Shown here in pieces: positions 1 to 6,553 of a DNA stretch of 6,575 nucleotides. The position numbers were made by a program, and so were the translations under genes. Below the pieces are notes generated by a model, which had not been told where the DNA came from, did not search any database, and saw only the letters and a program-made list of their open reading frames with translations. The stretch spans positions 1-6,575 of the forward strand of contig CAKPST010000075.1 of the NCBI GenBank assembly GCA_934183355.1. The letters run 5' to 3'. Each line of letters starts with the position of its first letter. The stretch's first letter is position 1. This DNA is from an uncultured Prevotella sp. (GTDB taxonomy: Bacteria > Bacteroidota > Bacteroidia > Bacteroidales > Bacteroidaceae).

Positions 1-74
1 GAATTGGTAGACACGAGGGACTTAAAATCCCTTGGCCAGTAATGGCTGTGCGGGTTCGAGTCCCGCTCGCGGCA
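1..74 (+). tRNA. tRNA-Leu (anticodon UAA), 5'-truncated by the window edge
   Basis: This is the 3' portion of a class II tRNA, read from its secondary structure. The anticodon arm has stem AGGGA (16-20) paired with TCCCT (28-32) and loop CTTAAAA (21-27), placing anticodon TAA at 23-25, which decodes UUA leucine codons. A long variable arm typical of tRNA-Leu lies at about 33-49, with stem GGCCA/TGGCT around a GTAA loop. The T arm has stem GCGGG (50-54) and CCCGC (62-66) around TTCGAGT. The 3' acceptor strand TCGCGGC occupies 67-73, followed by discriminator A at 74. The next bases are CAA, so the CCA end is not fully encoded and would be added by tRNA nucleotidyltransferase. The 5' acceptor strand and the start of the D arm, roughly a dozen bases, lie before the window. 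The D-loop motif TTGGTAGA is visible. Confidence 0.95.
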
Positions 75-87
75 CAAGATTAATATG

Positions 88-119
88 AGTGAACATTCTT
101 TTGGATGTTCACTTTTTTT
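88..119 (+). terminator. Rho-independent terminator of the tRNA-Leu transcript
   Basis: A 9-bp perfect inverted repeat, AGTGAACAT (88-96) and ATGTTCACT (105-113), encloses the 8-base loop TCTTTTGG and runs into seven T residues (113-119). It begins 13 bases after the tRNA discriminator base, so it fits a terminator for the tRNA transcript with a short 3' trailer. It also ends only 12 bases before the prmC start codon, so prmC must be expressed by read-through or from a promoter that leaves almost no leader. Confidence 0.85.
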
Positions 120-131
120 GTATATATACTT

Positions 132-974
132 ATGAAATACGAAGATATATGCCATCGGCTTGCTGCCGTATACGATTTCGGCGAGGCACGTGCGATGGCA
201 CGAATGATAATAGAAGAGAAGTTTGCGTTGTCGTTTGCCGATATTCTCTGCGGTGGAGTGGAGCAGTTGTCTGCCGACGACACGATGTGGCTTGAGGGTG
301 CTGTGGCTCGGTTGGAACAGATGGAACCTATACAGTATGTGTTGGGAAGTGCCTGGTTTGCAGGTCATCAGTTCAGAGTGGGGAAGGGTGTACTCATTCC
401 TCGTCCCGAGACCGAGTGGCTTGTAGAGCGAGTGGTGGCTCTGTCTGCCGACATGAAGGGCTTGCCCCTGCGTGTGCTCGACATCGGAACGGGTAGCGGA
501 TGTATTGCCGTGAGCTTGAAGAAGGCATTGCCTGATGCTTATGTTGAGGCTTGGGACATCTCTGTAGATGCCCTGGACATAGCCAGAGACAATGCCCGAC
601 AGTTGGGTGCTGACGTTGTGTTCCGTCGCATGGATGCCCTCAATGTCGCCGACGTGGACAGTCGTTGGGACATCATCGTGAGCAATCCGCCGTATATCTG
701 CGACAGCGAGCGTGCCGACATGGACAGCAATGTGCTCGACCATGAACCGTCTACCGCCCTCTTTGTGCCAGACGACGACCCGCTGCTCTTCTACAATGCC
801 ATAACACGATATGCCAAGGGGGCGCTGAGGAGTGGGGGACGACTGCTCTTTGAGTGCAACACGAGGTATGCGGAGGCAACGGCGCAGATGATGCGAGTCG
901 AAGGAATGAAGCATGTGGAGGTTGTCAATGACTGCTTTGACATGGCGCGTTTTGTGGAGGGAGTGATAGAATAA
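132..974 (+). CDS. prmC: Peptide chain release factor N5-glutamine methyltransferase PrmC (HemK family)
   Basis: The product is a 280-residue cytosolic SAM-dependent methyltransferase. The family methylates the glutamine of the GGQ motif in release factors RF1 and RF2, which improves peptide release at stop codons. The family architecture is complete. An N-terminal helical release-factor-binding domain (about 1-85) is followed by the conserved linker PRPETEWLV (90-98). SAM-binding motif I LDIGTGSG lies at 116-123, acidic motif II around D142, and the catalytic NPPY motif at 185-188. A DHEPSTALF segment (203-211) matches the usual EPxxALF element. Length is normal for PrmC. I chose ATG 132; an in-frame ATG at 105 lies inside the upstream terminator stem and would add nine unconserved residues (MFTFFVYIL). 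There is no Shine-Dalgarno, only A/T-rich sequence. It is followed after 27 bases by recX, probably as the first gene of an operon. Confidence 0.95.
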   Translation: MKYEDICHRLAAVYDFGEARAMARMIIEEKFALSFADILCGGVEQLSADDTMWLEGAVARLEQMEPIQYVLGSAWFAGHQFRVGKGVLIPRPETEWLVERVVALSADMKGLPLRVLDIGTGSGCIAVSLKKALPDAYVEAWDISVDALDIARDNARQLGADVVFRRMDALNVADVDSRWDIIVSNPPYICDSERADMDSNVLDHEPSTALFVPDDDPLLFYNAITRYAKGALRSGGRLLFECNTRYAEATAQMMRVEGMKHVEVVNDCFDMARFVEGVIE

Positions 975-1001
975 GACAACAACAATTAAATACATTGTTA
1001 T

Positions 1002-1520
1002 ATGTTTCAGAAAACAAAGAAGGAAGTCAGTGAGCAAGAGGCTTTGCTCAAGCTGTCCGCCCTATGCTCCCAGTCGGAGCACTCCTCTGGCGAGATGCGC
1101 GACAAGATGCGCCGCTGGGCAATGCCCCCCGACATCATAGAGCGCGTGATAGACCGCCTTATAGACGAGCGCTTTGTCGACGACGAGCGCTTTGCCCGTT
1201 TCTTCGTGCGCGACAAGATACGCTTCGACCGTTGGGGACGGCGCAAGATAGAGCAGGCACTCTATCGCAAAGGCATATCGTCAGCCATACGCAGTAGTGT
1301 GCTCGACGCTGTTCCCGACGACGACTATATAGCCGTACTCACCGAACTGCTCGCCGCCAAACGCCGCAGTGTGAAGGCGCAGAGCGAGTATGAGCTTAAT
1401 GGCAAACTCATCCGATTTGCACTCGGACGAGGATATGGCATGGATATAATACGACGTTGCATTAGCGATGCCGACGAATATGATGCCGAGGAAGGCGAGG
1501 ATGAAACGTATGACGAGTAG
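1002..1520 (+). CDS. recX: Regulatory protein RecX
   Basis: The product is a 172-residue cytosolic protein of the RecX family. These proteins bind within the groove of RecA filaments and in most studied bacteria restrain RecA activity during recombination and the SOS response. The sequence is a set of basic three-helix repeats. The second repeat carries the family signature: IDERFVDDERFARFFVRDK (54-72) followed by WGRRKIEQALYRKGI (78-92). Repeat 1 covers about 14-52 and repeat 3 about 108-155. Length is within the family range. The last 16 residues (157-172) are almost entirely acidic (D/E with Y), contrast with the basic body, and are encoded partly in the overlap with comF. No recA gene lies in the window. 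ATG 1002 follows an A/T-rich leader. The 27-base gap from prmC and the overlap with comF suggest cotranscription. Confidence 0.92.
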   Translation: MFQKTKKEVSEQEALLKLSALCSQSEHSSGEMRDKMRRWAMPPDIIERVIDRLIDERFVDDERFARFFVRDKIRFDRWGRRKIEQALYRKGISSAIRSSVLDAVPDDDYIAVLTELLAAKRRSVKAQSEYELNGKLIRFALGRGYGMDIIRRCISDADEYDAEEGEDETYDE

Positions 1521-2235
1521 ACATACGCTTGCTGGACGTTTGCTCCGTGTGCTGCACCAATTCGTTGACACCATAATGCCACGTCGCTGCGAGCAGTGCG
1601 GAGTAAGGCTCGGTATCGACGAACACATGCTCTGCATGATGTGCTCAATGATGATGCCACGGCTTGCCGACCATCTCTCGCCTTATGACAACGAGACGGT
1701 GCGCCGAATGTGGGGTCGCCTTGAGGTGGAGCGAGGAGCGTCGTTCCTGCTATATACACCGCATACACCAATGGCAGACGTCATCTATCGTATGAAGTAT
1801 GCCAACCGACCCGACATTGCTGAGCAATTCGGAATACTCATGGCTTCGGAGATGATGCCATCAGGATTCTTCGACGACATCGACCTCATCATTCCACTGC
1901 CCCTACATCGTCGGCGTGAGCGTGAGCGAGGCTACAACCAGAGTCTTGAACTGGCTCGTTCGCTGAGCCAAGTCACCCACATTCCCGTATGCACCAAAGC
2001 CGTCAAACGCACACGATACACCATCAGCCAGGCATCGCTGTCGCACTATGCACGCAGCACCAATGTGCTCGGCGCATTCAGTGTGGTGGATGCCCACCTT
2101 GTGCGAGGCAAACATGTGCTGCTTGTCGACGACATAATCACTACAGGAGCCTCGCTGTATGCTTGCGGCAAGGAACTGTTGGGTGTGGAAGGTGTGCGGC
2201 TTAGCTTTCTCACATTGGGCAGAACTGCCGAGTAA
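1501..2235 (+). CDS. comF: ComF-family protein (phosphoribosyltransferase fold with N-terminal zinc finger)
   Basis: From ATG 1501 the product has 244 residues. An N-terminal four-cysteine motif, CEQC (30-33) and CMMC (45-48), matches the ComF zinc-binding domain. The C-terminal part is a type I phosphoribosyltransferase fold with the family motif IPLPLHRRRERERGYNQS (131-148) and the PRPP-binding loop VLLVDDIITTGAS (206-218). In naturally competent bacteria ComF helps internalised single-stranded DNA enter recombination; its role in Bacteroidota is less clear, and no PRTase substrate is established. The frame is open upstream to ATG 1468, which would give 255 residues and a 53-base overlap with recX. 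I prefer 1501, or possibly 1510, because ComF proteins usually start about 25-30 residues before the first cysteine. With 1501 the overlap is 20 bases, favouring translational coupling. No other competence gene is visible. Confidence 0.9.
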   Translation: MKRMTSRHTLAGRLLRVLHQFVDTIMPRRCEQCGVRLGIDEHMLCMMCSMMMPRLADHLSPYDNETVRRMWGRLEVERGASFLLYTPHTPMADVIYRMKYANRPDIAEQFGILMASEMMPSGFFDDIDLIIPLPLHRRRERERGYNQSLELARSLSQVTHIPVCTKAVKRTRYTISQASLSHYARSTNVLGAFSVVDAHLVRGKHVLLVDDIITTGASLYACGKELLGVEGVRLSFLTLGRTAE

Positions 2236-2333
2236 TGTGAAATACTATTAAATAAATACTCGGACAATTAAACTATGCACACTATGTGTGCGTCTGAAGT
2301 ATCAGGAAAATAATAATAAAAGAAAATAAATTA
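2236..2333 (+). promoter_or_regulatory. A/T-rich intergenic region upstream of the receptor, with two small dyads and a weak promoter candidate
   Basis: The 98-base gap between comF and the receptor gene holds two inverted repeats. The first pairs CCGAGTA at the comF end (2228-2234) with TACTCGG (2257-2263) around a 22-base A/T-rich loop; it has no T-run, so it is at best a weak terminator. The second is GCACAC (2277-2282), loop TAT, GTGTGC (2286-2291). Its right half overlaps TATGTGTG (2283-2290), which matches the Bacteroidota -7 consensus TAnnTTTG at all but one fixed position. Transcription from it would start near 2297 and give a leader of roughly 35-40 bases. No -33 TTTG is visible at the expected distance, so the promoter call is weak. 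The 30 bases before ATG 2334 are almost all A and T, typical of translation starts in this phylum. Confidence 0.3.
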
Positions 2334-4826
2334 ATGAAACGAATCGTTCTATTATGTTTACAATGTCTTTGCGCACTAACCGTGCTTGCGCAGGGACTTG
2401 TCAAGGGAAAAGTGCTCGACAAACAAACCTCCGAACCTATTGGCTTTGTCACCGTGTCGGTGATGCAGGAGTCTACTGGCAAACTCGTTGGTGGAGGAAT
2501 GACGGATGTCGACGGCAACTTTCAGGTGAAAGGATTGAAGGATGGCAAGTATACACTTGGTCTGAAGTATATGGGTTATAAGGAGGTGAAACGCCCCGTT
2601 GCCATCACTCCCGACCATCGTGAGGTGCATTTCAAGCTACTTTATATGGCAGAGGATGCCAAGATGCTCAGCGGTGTCACCGTGACTGGACAGCGAGCAA
2701 CAATGAAACTCGAAGTCGATCGTAAGTCGTTTGACGTAGGACAGCTCATCAGCAACTCAGGACAGTCGGCATCTGACGTGCTCGATAATGTGCCATCTAT
2801 TGAGGTGGACAACGATGGCAATGTGTCACTGCGTGGCAATTCGTCGGTAGAAGTGTGGATTAATGGTAAGGATTCGGGACTGACAAGCGACAATCGTGCC
2901 CAGATTCTACAGCAGTTGCCGGCAGAAAGCATCGAGCGCATTGAAGTGATAGACAACCCATCGGCTAAGTTCTCGGCAGAAGGTTCGGCTGGTATCATCA
3001 ACATCGTGCTCAAGAAAGACCGCAAAGCGGGCTACTATGGTTCGCTTCAGGCAGGTGGCGACACTCGTGGTGGAGCCAACAGCAGCTTTAATATCAACTA
3101 CAGTAGCGGTCTGCTCGACGCATACGCCAACATTGGCTATCGCCATCGCTCTAACACAGGACACTCGGAGAGCCAGCAAACCAGCAATACATACAACCAG
3201 ACCTACAGCAGCAACAACGATAATTGGGGCAACAACCTCTTTACACGTGCCGGACTAACGCTGCATGCCACTAAGAAGGACGACTTCTCTGTAAGCGGAA
3301 TGTTTATGCAAGGTGGCGGCAGAAGCAATAGTTTCACACCGTATGTATATACAGCCGTAGCCAATGGGCTCAACGACTATCGTCTCGACCGTCTCAGTCG
3401 CTCTAAGAGCGACATGAATATGTACTATGGTGAGTTCAACTATCGTCATAACTTCTCCGACAGTCACTTTATCGACTTCACAGCCGACATGAGTCGTTGG
3501 AAGATGGATGGCGACAACTGGTATCAGGACTCTACTGTTAATTACCTCGGATATGGCATTGATCCAGATGTAAACTATAAGTATCAGTATCGTCCGCAGC
3601 ACATCAACAACAACCGCAAGGAGCTGAAACTCGAATACGAGAACCGTATAACCAAGGACTTCAAGATAGAGGCTGGATATCAGGGCAACTTCTCACATGA
3701 GAATACACCGCAGGAGTCGTATGTAGACAACACCTCGTTTGGTGGACAGAACGCCGCTGAAGACAAACTCTACTTCAACAGATTCATATATAAGCAAGAC
3801 CTCCACTCGTTCTACACCACACTGAGCTACAAGTTTGGCAATCTGAGCGCAATGGCAGGACTGCGTGGCGAATACTGGCATGTCAACACCGAGAGCTATA
3901 CATGGGAGCAGGAACACGACGCATCACTGCGTGAGAAACCATTCAAGAAGGACTACTTCCAGCTATTCCCCTCATTGTTCCTGGCATGGCAGATGACAGA
4001 GACACAGCAGTTGCAGCTCAACTACACACGTCGTATGCGTCGTCCATGGGGTGGCGAGCTCAACTCGTTCCGCGACACACGCGACGCTACAACAGTGTCG
4101 TTCGGTAATCCATACTTGACACCAGAGTTCAGCAACTCGTTCTCGCTCAACTATCTCAAGACCTGGACCGACCACTCGTTGCTCGTCAGCGCCTACTATC
4201 GCCCCACATCCGACGTCATACAGCGCATCAGCTATAAGAATTCTACCGACGGACTCTTCTATTCGACATCTATGAACGTTGCCAAGAGCCTATCATCAGG
4301 TTTAGAATTGACAGTGAAGAACAAGTTGTTCCGCATACTCGACCTCACCACATCAGCCAATGCCTACTACTATAAGCTCAATGGATTCTCGTATGACATC
4401 GACGGACAGACCGTGACAGGCAAAGCCGACCACAATTTCACATGGAATGCCAGAATGACGGCATCGCTGATGTTGCCATACGACATCTCTATCCAAGGCA
4501 CTGGACGATACAGCTCACGCCAGGTGATAACACAGGGCTATAGCAAAGCCAGATACAGCATGGACCTCGGAGCACGCAAGAACTTCTTCAACAAGCTCTT
4601 CACGCTCTCTGTCAACTGTCGCGACGTGTTCGACTCACGCAAGTGGGAATCGTTTACAAGCGGTGAGAACTTCACACGCCATCAGGTGAGTCGCTGGGGA
4701 GGACGCAAGGTGAACATGACACTAACATGGAACTTCGGCAATATGAAGCAGAAGCATCGTCCTATGCAAGACAACCAGCAGGGTGGTGACATACAAATGA
4801 ACTATAATGGTGGCGAAGAGCAGTAA
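2334..4826 (+). CDS. TonB-dependent receptor / outer membrane beta-barrel family protein with N-terminal carboxypeptidase-regulatory-like domain
   Basis: The 830-residue product is predicted to sit in the outer membrane. A Sec signal peptide covers 1-19 (basic MKR, hydrophobic core, probable cleavage LA|QG), so the mature protein starts near Q20. Residues 22-101 form a carboxypeptidase D regulatory-like beta-sandwich (VKGKVLDKQTSEPIGFVTV, then TDVDGNFQVKGL). A TonB-box-like VTVTGQ (115-120) leads into the plug at about 121-228, with DVLDNVPSIEVDNDGNVSLRG (148-168) and the ending NPSAKFSAEGSAGIINIVLKK (208-228). The rest is an aromatic-rich barrel of the outer-membrane beta-barrel family, with a last predicted strand near 791-803. 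It lacks an obvious SusC/RagA signature, and no SusD-like lipoprotein gene follows, so a glycan-utilisation locus is not supported. The transported substrate cannot be told from sequence. An Asn/Ser/Thr/Tyr-rich stretch at 272-301 looks like an exposed loop. A polar Q/N/G-rich tail of about 27 residues follows the last strand. Confidence 0.88.
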   Translation: MKRIVLLCLQCLCALTVLAQGLVKGKVLDKQTSEPIGFVTVSVMQESTGKLVGGGMTDVDGNFQVKGLKDGKYTLGLKYMGYKEVKRPVAITPDHREVHFKLLYMAEDAKMLSGVTVTGQRATMKLEVDRKSFDVGQLISNSGQSASDVLDNVPSIEVDNDGNVSLRGNSSVEVWINGKDSGLTSDNRAQILQQLPAESIERIEVIDNPSAKFSAEGSAGIINIVLKKDRKAGYYGSLQAGGDTRGGANSSFNINYSSGLLDAYANIGYRHRSNTGHSESQQTSNTYNQTYSSNNDNWGNNLFTRAGLTLHATKKDDFSVSGMFMQGGGRSNSFTPYVYTAVANGLNDYRLDRLSRSKSDMNMYYGEFNYRHNFSDSHFIDFTADMSRWKMDGDNWYQDSTVNYLGYGIDPDVNYKYQYRPQHINNNRKELKLEYENRITKDFKIEAGYQGNFSHENTPQESYVDNTSFGGQNAAEDKLYFNRFIYKQDLHSFYTTLSYKFGNLSAMAGLRGEYWHVNTESYTWEQEHDASLREKPFKKDYFQLFPSLFLAWQMTETQQLQLNYTRRMRRPWGGELNSFRDTRDATTVSFGNPYLTPEFSNSFSLNYLKTWTDHSLLVSAYYRPTSDVIQRISYKNSTDGLFYSTSMNVAKSLSSGLELTVKNKLFRILDLTTSANAYYYKLNGFSYDIDGQTVTGKADHNFTWNARMTASLMLPYDISIQGTGRYSSRQVITQGYSKARYSMDLGARKNFFNKLFTLSVNCRDVFDSRKWESFTSGENFTRHQVSRWGGRKVNMTLTWNFGNMKQKHRPMQDNQQGGDIQMNYNGGEEQ

Positions 4827-4839
4827 CTTCGACCTATAA

Positions 4840-4909
4840 CGAAAAGTCAGTGCTATATATCGAAAAGTGTTAAATTTTAGTTAAACACCTGTAGGATAGA
4901 GCGTTAAAC
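4840..4909. repeat. Cluster of short direct repeats upstream of the histidine kinase
   Basis: Two exact copies of CGAAAAGT occur at 4840-4847 and 4861-4868, 21 bases apart start to start, which is two helical turns. They are followed by three copies of GTTAAA at 4869-4874, 4880-4885 and 4903-4908; the last two extend to GTTAAAC. Starts are 11 and 23 bases apart. A loose dyad, GTGTT (4867-4871) and AACAC (4884-4888), joins the first two. All lie just upstream of a promoter box at 4923-4930, where an activator or repressor could bind. The repeats are short and the region is A/T-rich, so chance is a real alternative. Confidence 0.35.
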
Positions 4910-4922
4910 AACAAAATGTCTG

Positions 4923-4930
4923 TAATTTTG
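4923..4930 (+). promoter_or_regulatory. Candidate Bacteroidota -7 promoter box for the histidine kinase gene
   Basis: TAATTTTG is an exact match to the TAnnTTTG -7 element used by the primary sigma factor in Bacteroidota. It would start transcription at about 4935-4938 and give a leader of about 25 bases before ATG 4963. The upstream -33 box is not a good TTTG; the nearest candidate is the TTAA at 4904-4907, slightly too close. The match supports the kinase having its own transcript, separate from the receptor gene. No clear terminator follows the receptor. Confidence 0.5.
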
Positions 4931-4962
4931 AAGATTAAAAAGCAATATAAGCCTATCTCTTC

Positions 4963-6486
4963 ATGAAACAGACTACTATAACAGATAATACTAATATATC
5001 GGGCATGCACATGAGTAAAATCATGAGTGTGCTCGATTCTGCCAATATGGGTATATGGCGTGTTACTATATGTGAGGGTAAAAAGCCTTGCACAACACTC
5101 ACACCTACGATGTTGGAAATGATGGGATTGGGGCGCGATAGCTGCAAGACGGAAGAGGAGATACGCAATTTCTGGCTTACTCACATCTATTCCGACGATT
5201 TGGGCAAAGCTCTCGGCTCTTTGGAAAAGATGAAGAGTGGTGTGAACGAAGAGGTAATCTACCGTTGGAACCATCCCACATTGGGCTTGCGCTACATGCG
5301 TTGTGGCGGCGTAGGACATAAGGACGAGGCTGGCACTCTGGTTGTGGATGGCTACAACTATGACGTAACAGCATCTGTCAACCGTCATAACCAGAACATG
5401 CTCGTGGTGAAGTCGTTCGCCAATACCTATTCAAGCATCTTCTATGGAGATGTACAGAAAGACTGGTATACATCATATATCTACAATCGTTCATACATCT
5501 CCGAATATATCTCCAAGACAGGATGTATGTCGGAGGCATTACAAAGATTTGTCTTCACCCTATGTCATCCCTGCGACCGTCAGCGAATGCTTGATTTTAT
5601 CGATCTCTCTACGCTCGACAAGCGTCTCAGTCATCGCAATTCCATCTCTACACAGTATCGTGGGACAGGAATAGATTGGTTGGAGTTTGAGTTCATCGTG
5701 TGCGACCGAACTGCCGATGGACTGGTGAGCCACTTGGTGGTGACCATCAAAGACATCTCGGCTCAGAAGAAAGAGGAGGAAGTGATGCTTGCCGAACTCA
5801 GAGACAACGTCGCGGCAAACAATGCCAAGACCATGATGATGCAGAACATGACGCACGAGATACGCACTCCACTCAATGCGCTGTATGGATTCTCACAGTT
5901 GCTATGCATGCCCGATGGCAGCTACTCCGAGGAAGAGAAGACCGAATTTTACGATTATATCTACAATAGTTTCAATATGTTGTCGATGATTATCGACGAC
6001 GTACTCGACTTAACTGACGTTGAGCATGGCAACTATCGTGTGCAGACATCACGATTTGCCATCAATCGCGTGTGCCGCGACGCCGTGCAGATGGCAGAAT
6101 TGAGGAAACAAGGCCCAGTTAGGATGTACTTCACTACCGACTTTGCCGACGACTACATGATAGAGTCGGACAGCCGACGCATACAACAGGTGCTTGTCAA
6201 TCTGCTCGGCAATGCGTGCAAGCACACCATCGAGGGAGAAATACATCTGCATCTATCGTCTATCGAGACACCAGGAAGGCTCACTTTCTCAGTCACCGAC
6301 ACTGGCACTGGCATTCCAACAGGCAAAGGTAAGGAGATATTTGAGCGCTACAAGAAGATGAACGATACGGTGCATGGCTCTGGACTTGGACTACATATAT
6401 GCTGCACCATAGCCGAAAAGCTCGGGGCGGAGATAAAGCTTGACGAAAGCTACACCGACGGAGCACGCTTTCTCATGATATTATAA
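4963..6486 (+). CDS. PAS-domain sensor histidine kinase, apparently cytosolic and orphan
   Basis: The 507-residue product has an intact kinase core. The HisKA dimerisation segment contains phosphoacceptor H298 in NMTHEIRTPLNA (295-306). The ATPase domain has N box NLLGNACKHT (413-422), G1 box DTGTGIP (446-452), F box IFERYKK (459-465) and G2 box GSGLGL (472-477). It ends right after the final strand, so no receiver or HPt domain is fused. The N-terminal 265 residues look like two PAS folds. The first (about 18-140) has HIYSDDL (74-80), a variant of the PAS HPDD element, and ends DGYNYDVT. The second (about 150-266) has CHPCDRQRML (201-210) and ends VVTIKDISAQKK (259-270). A helical linker (267-295) joins it to the kinase. 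I see no signal peptide or membrane segment, so the signal is probably intracellular. ATG 4963 fits the promoter box; in-frame Met codons at 15 and 17 are alternatives. No response regulator gene is in the window. Confidence 0.92.
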   Translation: MKQTTITDNTNISGMHMSKIMSVLDSANMGIWRVTICEGKKPCTTLTPTMLEMMGLGRDSCKTEEEIRNFWLTHIYSDDLGKALGSLEKMKSGVNEEVIYRWNHPTLGLRYMRCGGVGHKDEAGTLVVDGYNYDVTASVNRHNQNMLVVKSFANTYSSIFYGDVQKDWYTSYIYNRSYISEYISKTGCMSEALQRFVFTLCHPCDRQRMLDFIDLSTLDKRLSHRNSISTQYRGTGIDWLEFEFIVCDRTADGLVSHLVVTIKDISAQKKEEEVMLAELRDNVAANNAKTMMMQNMTHEIRTPLNALYGFSQLLCMPDGSYSEEEKTEFYDYIYNSFNMLSMIIDDVLDLTDVEHGNYRVQTSRFAINRVCRDAVQMAELRKQGPVRMYFTTDFADDYMIESDSRRIQQVLVNLLGNACKHTIEGEIHLHLSSIETPGRLTFSVTDTGTGIPTGKGKEIFERYKKMNDTVHGSGLGLHICCTIAEKLGAEIKLDESYTDGARFLMIL

Positions 6487-6527
6487 CTATATCCTATAAA
6501 CAATGGTTCGTTAAAATTTGAGATAAC

Positions 6528-6553
6528 GGCTAAGCGGCTTTACGCTGCCAGCC
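6528..6553. other. Hairpin downstream of the histidine kinase gene
   Basis: GGCT (6528-6531) pairs with AGCC (6550-6553), and GCGGC (6534-6538) pairs with GCTGC (6544-6548) with one G-T pair. A small internal loop separates the two helices and the apical loop is TTTAC. No T-run follows on either strand, so it is not a standard intrinsic terminator. A second perfect dyad, CAAAGA/TCTTTG around GT, lies at 6553-6566. The 89 bases after the kinase contain no complete gene; they may hold the 3' end of a convergent gene. Confidence 0.35.

Noticed and set aside
105..131. Upstream in-frame ATG extending prmC by nine residues (MFTFFVYIL).
   Set aside because: The ATG lies in the terminator stem and the added residues come from the T-run; the family N-terminus fits ATG 132.
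1..131. tRNA-Leu 3' end as an integration site for a mobile element.
   Set aside because: The tRNA is followed directly by its own terminator and the core gene prmC; there is no integrase, no repeat of the tRNA 3' end and no accessory cargo.
1281..1771. Minus-strand open frames of 118 and 148 codons across recX and comF.
   Set aside because: They are antisense to two well-supported genes, have low-complexity Ser/Arg-rich composition and show no recognisable motif.
4827..4962. Intrinsic terminator for the receptor gene.
   Set aside because: The only dyad, GTGTT/AACAC at 4867-4888, is 5 bp, lies about 40 bases past the stop codon and has no T-run after it.
4870..5388. Minus-strand open frame of 172 codons running over the kinase start and its promoter.
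   Set aside because: It is antisense to the kinase PAS region, rich in Cys/His/Tyr as expected from a reversed coding frame, and matches no family I recognise.
2334..6486. A SusC/SusD-type polysaccharide utilisation locus with a hybrid two-component regulator.
   Set aside because: The receptor lacks an obvious SusC signature, no SusD-like or glycoside hydrolase gene is present, and the kinase is soluble with no receiver or DNA-binding domain.
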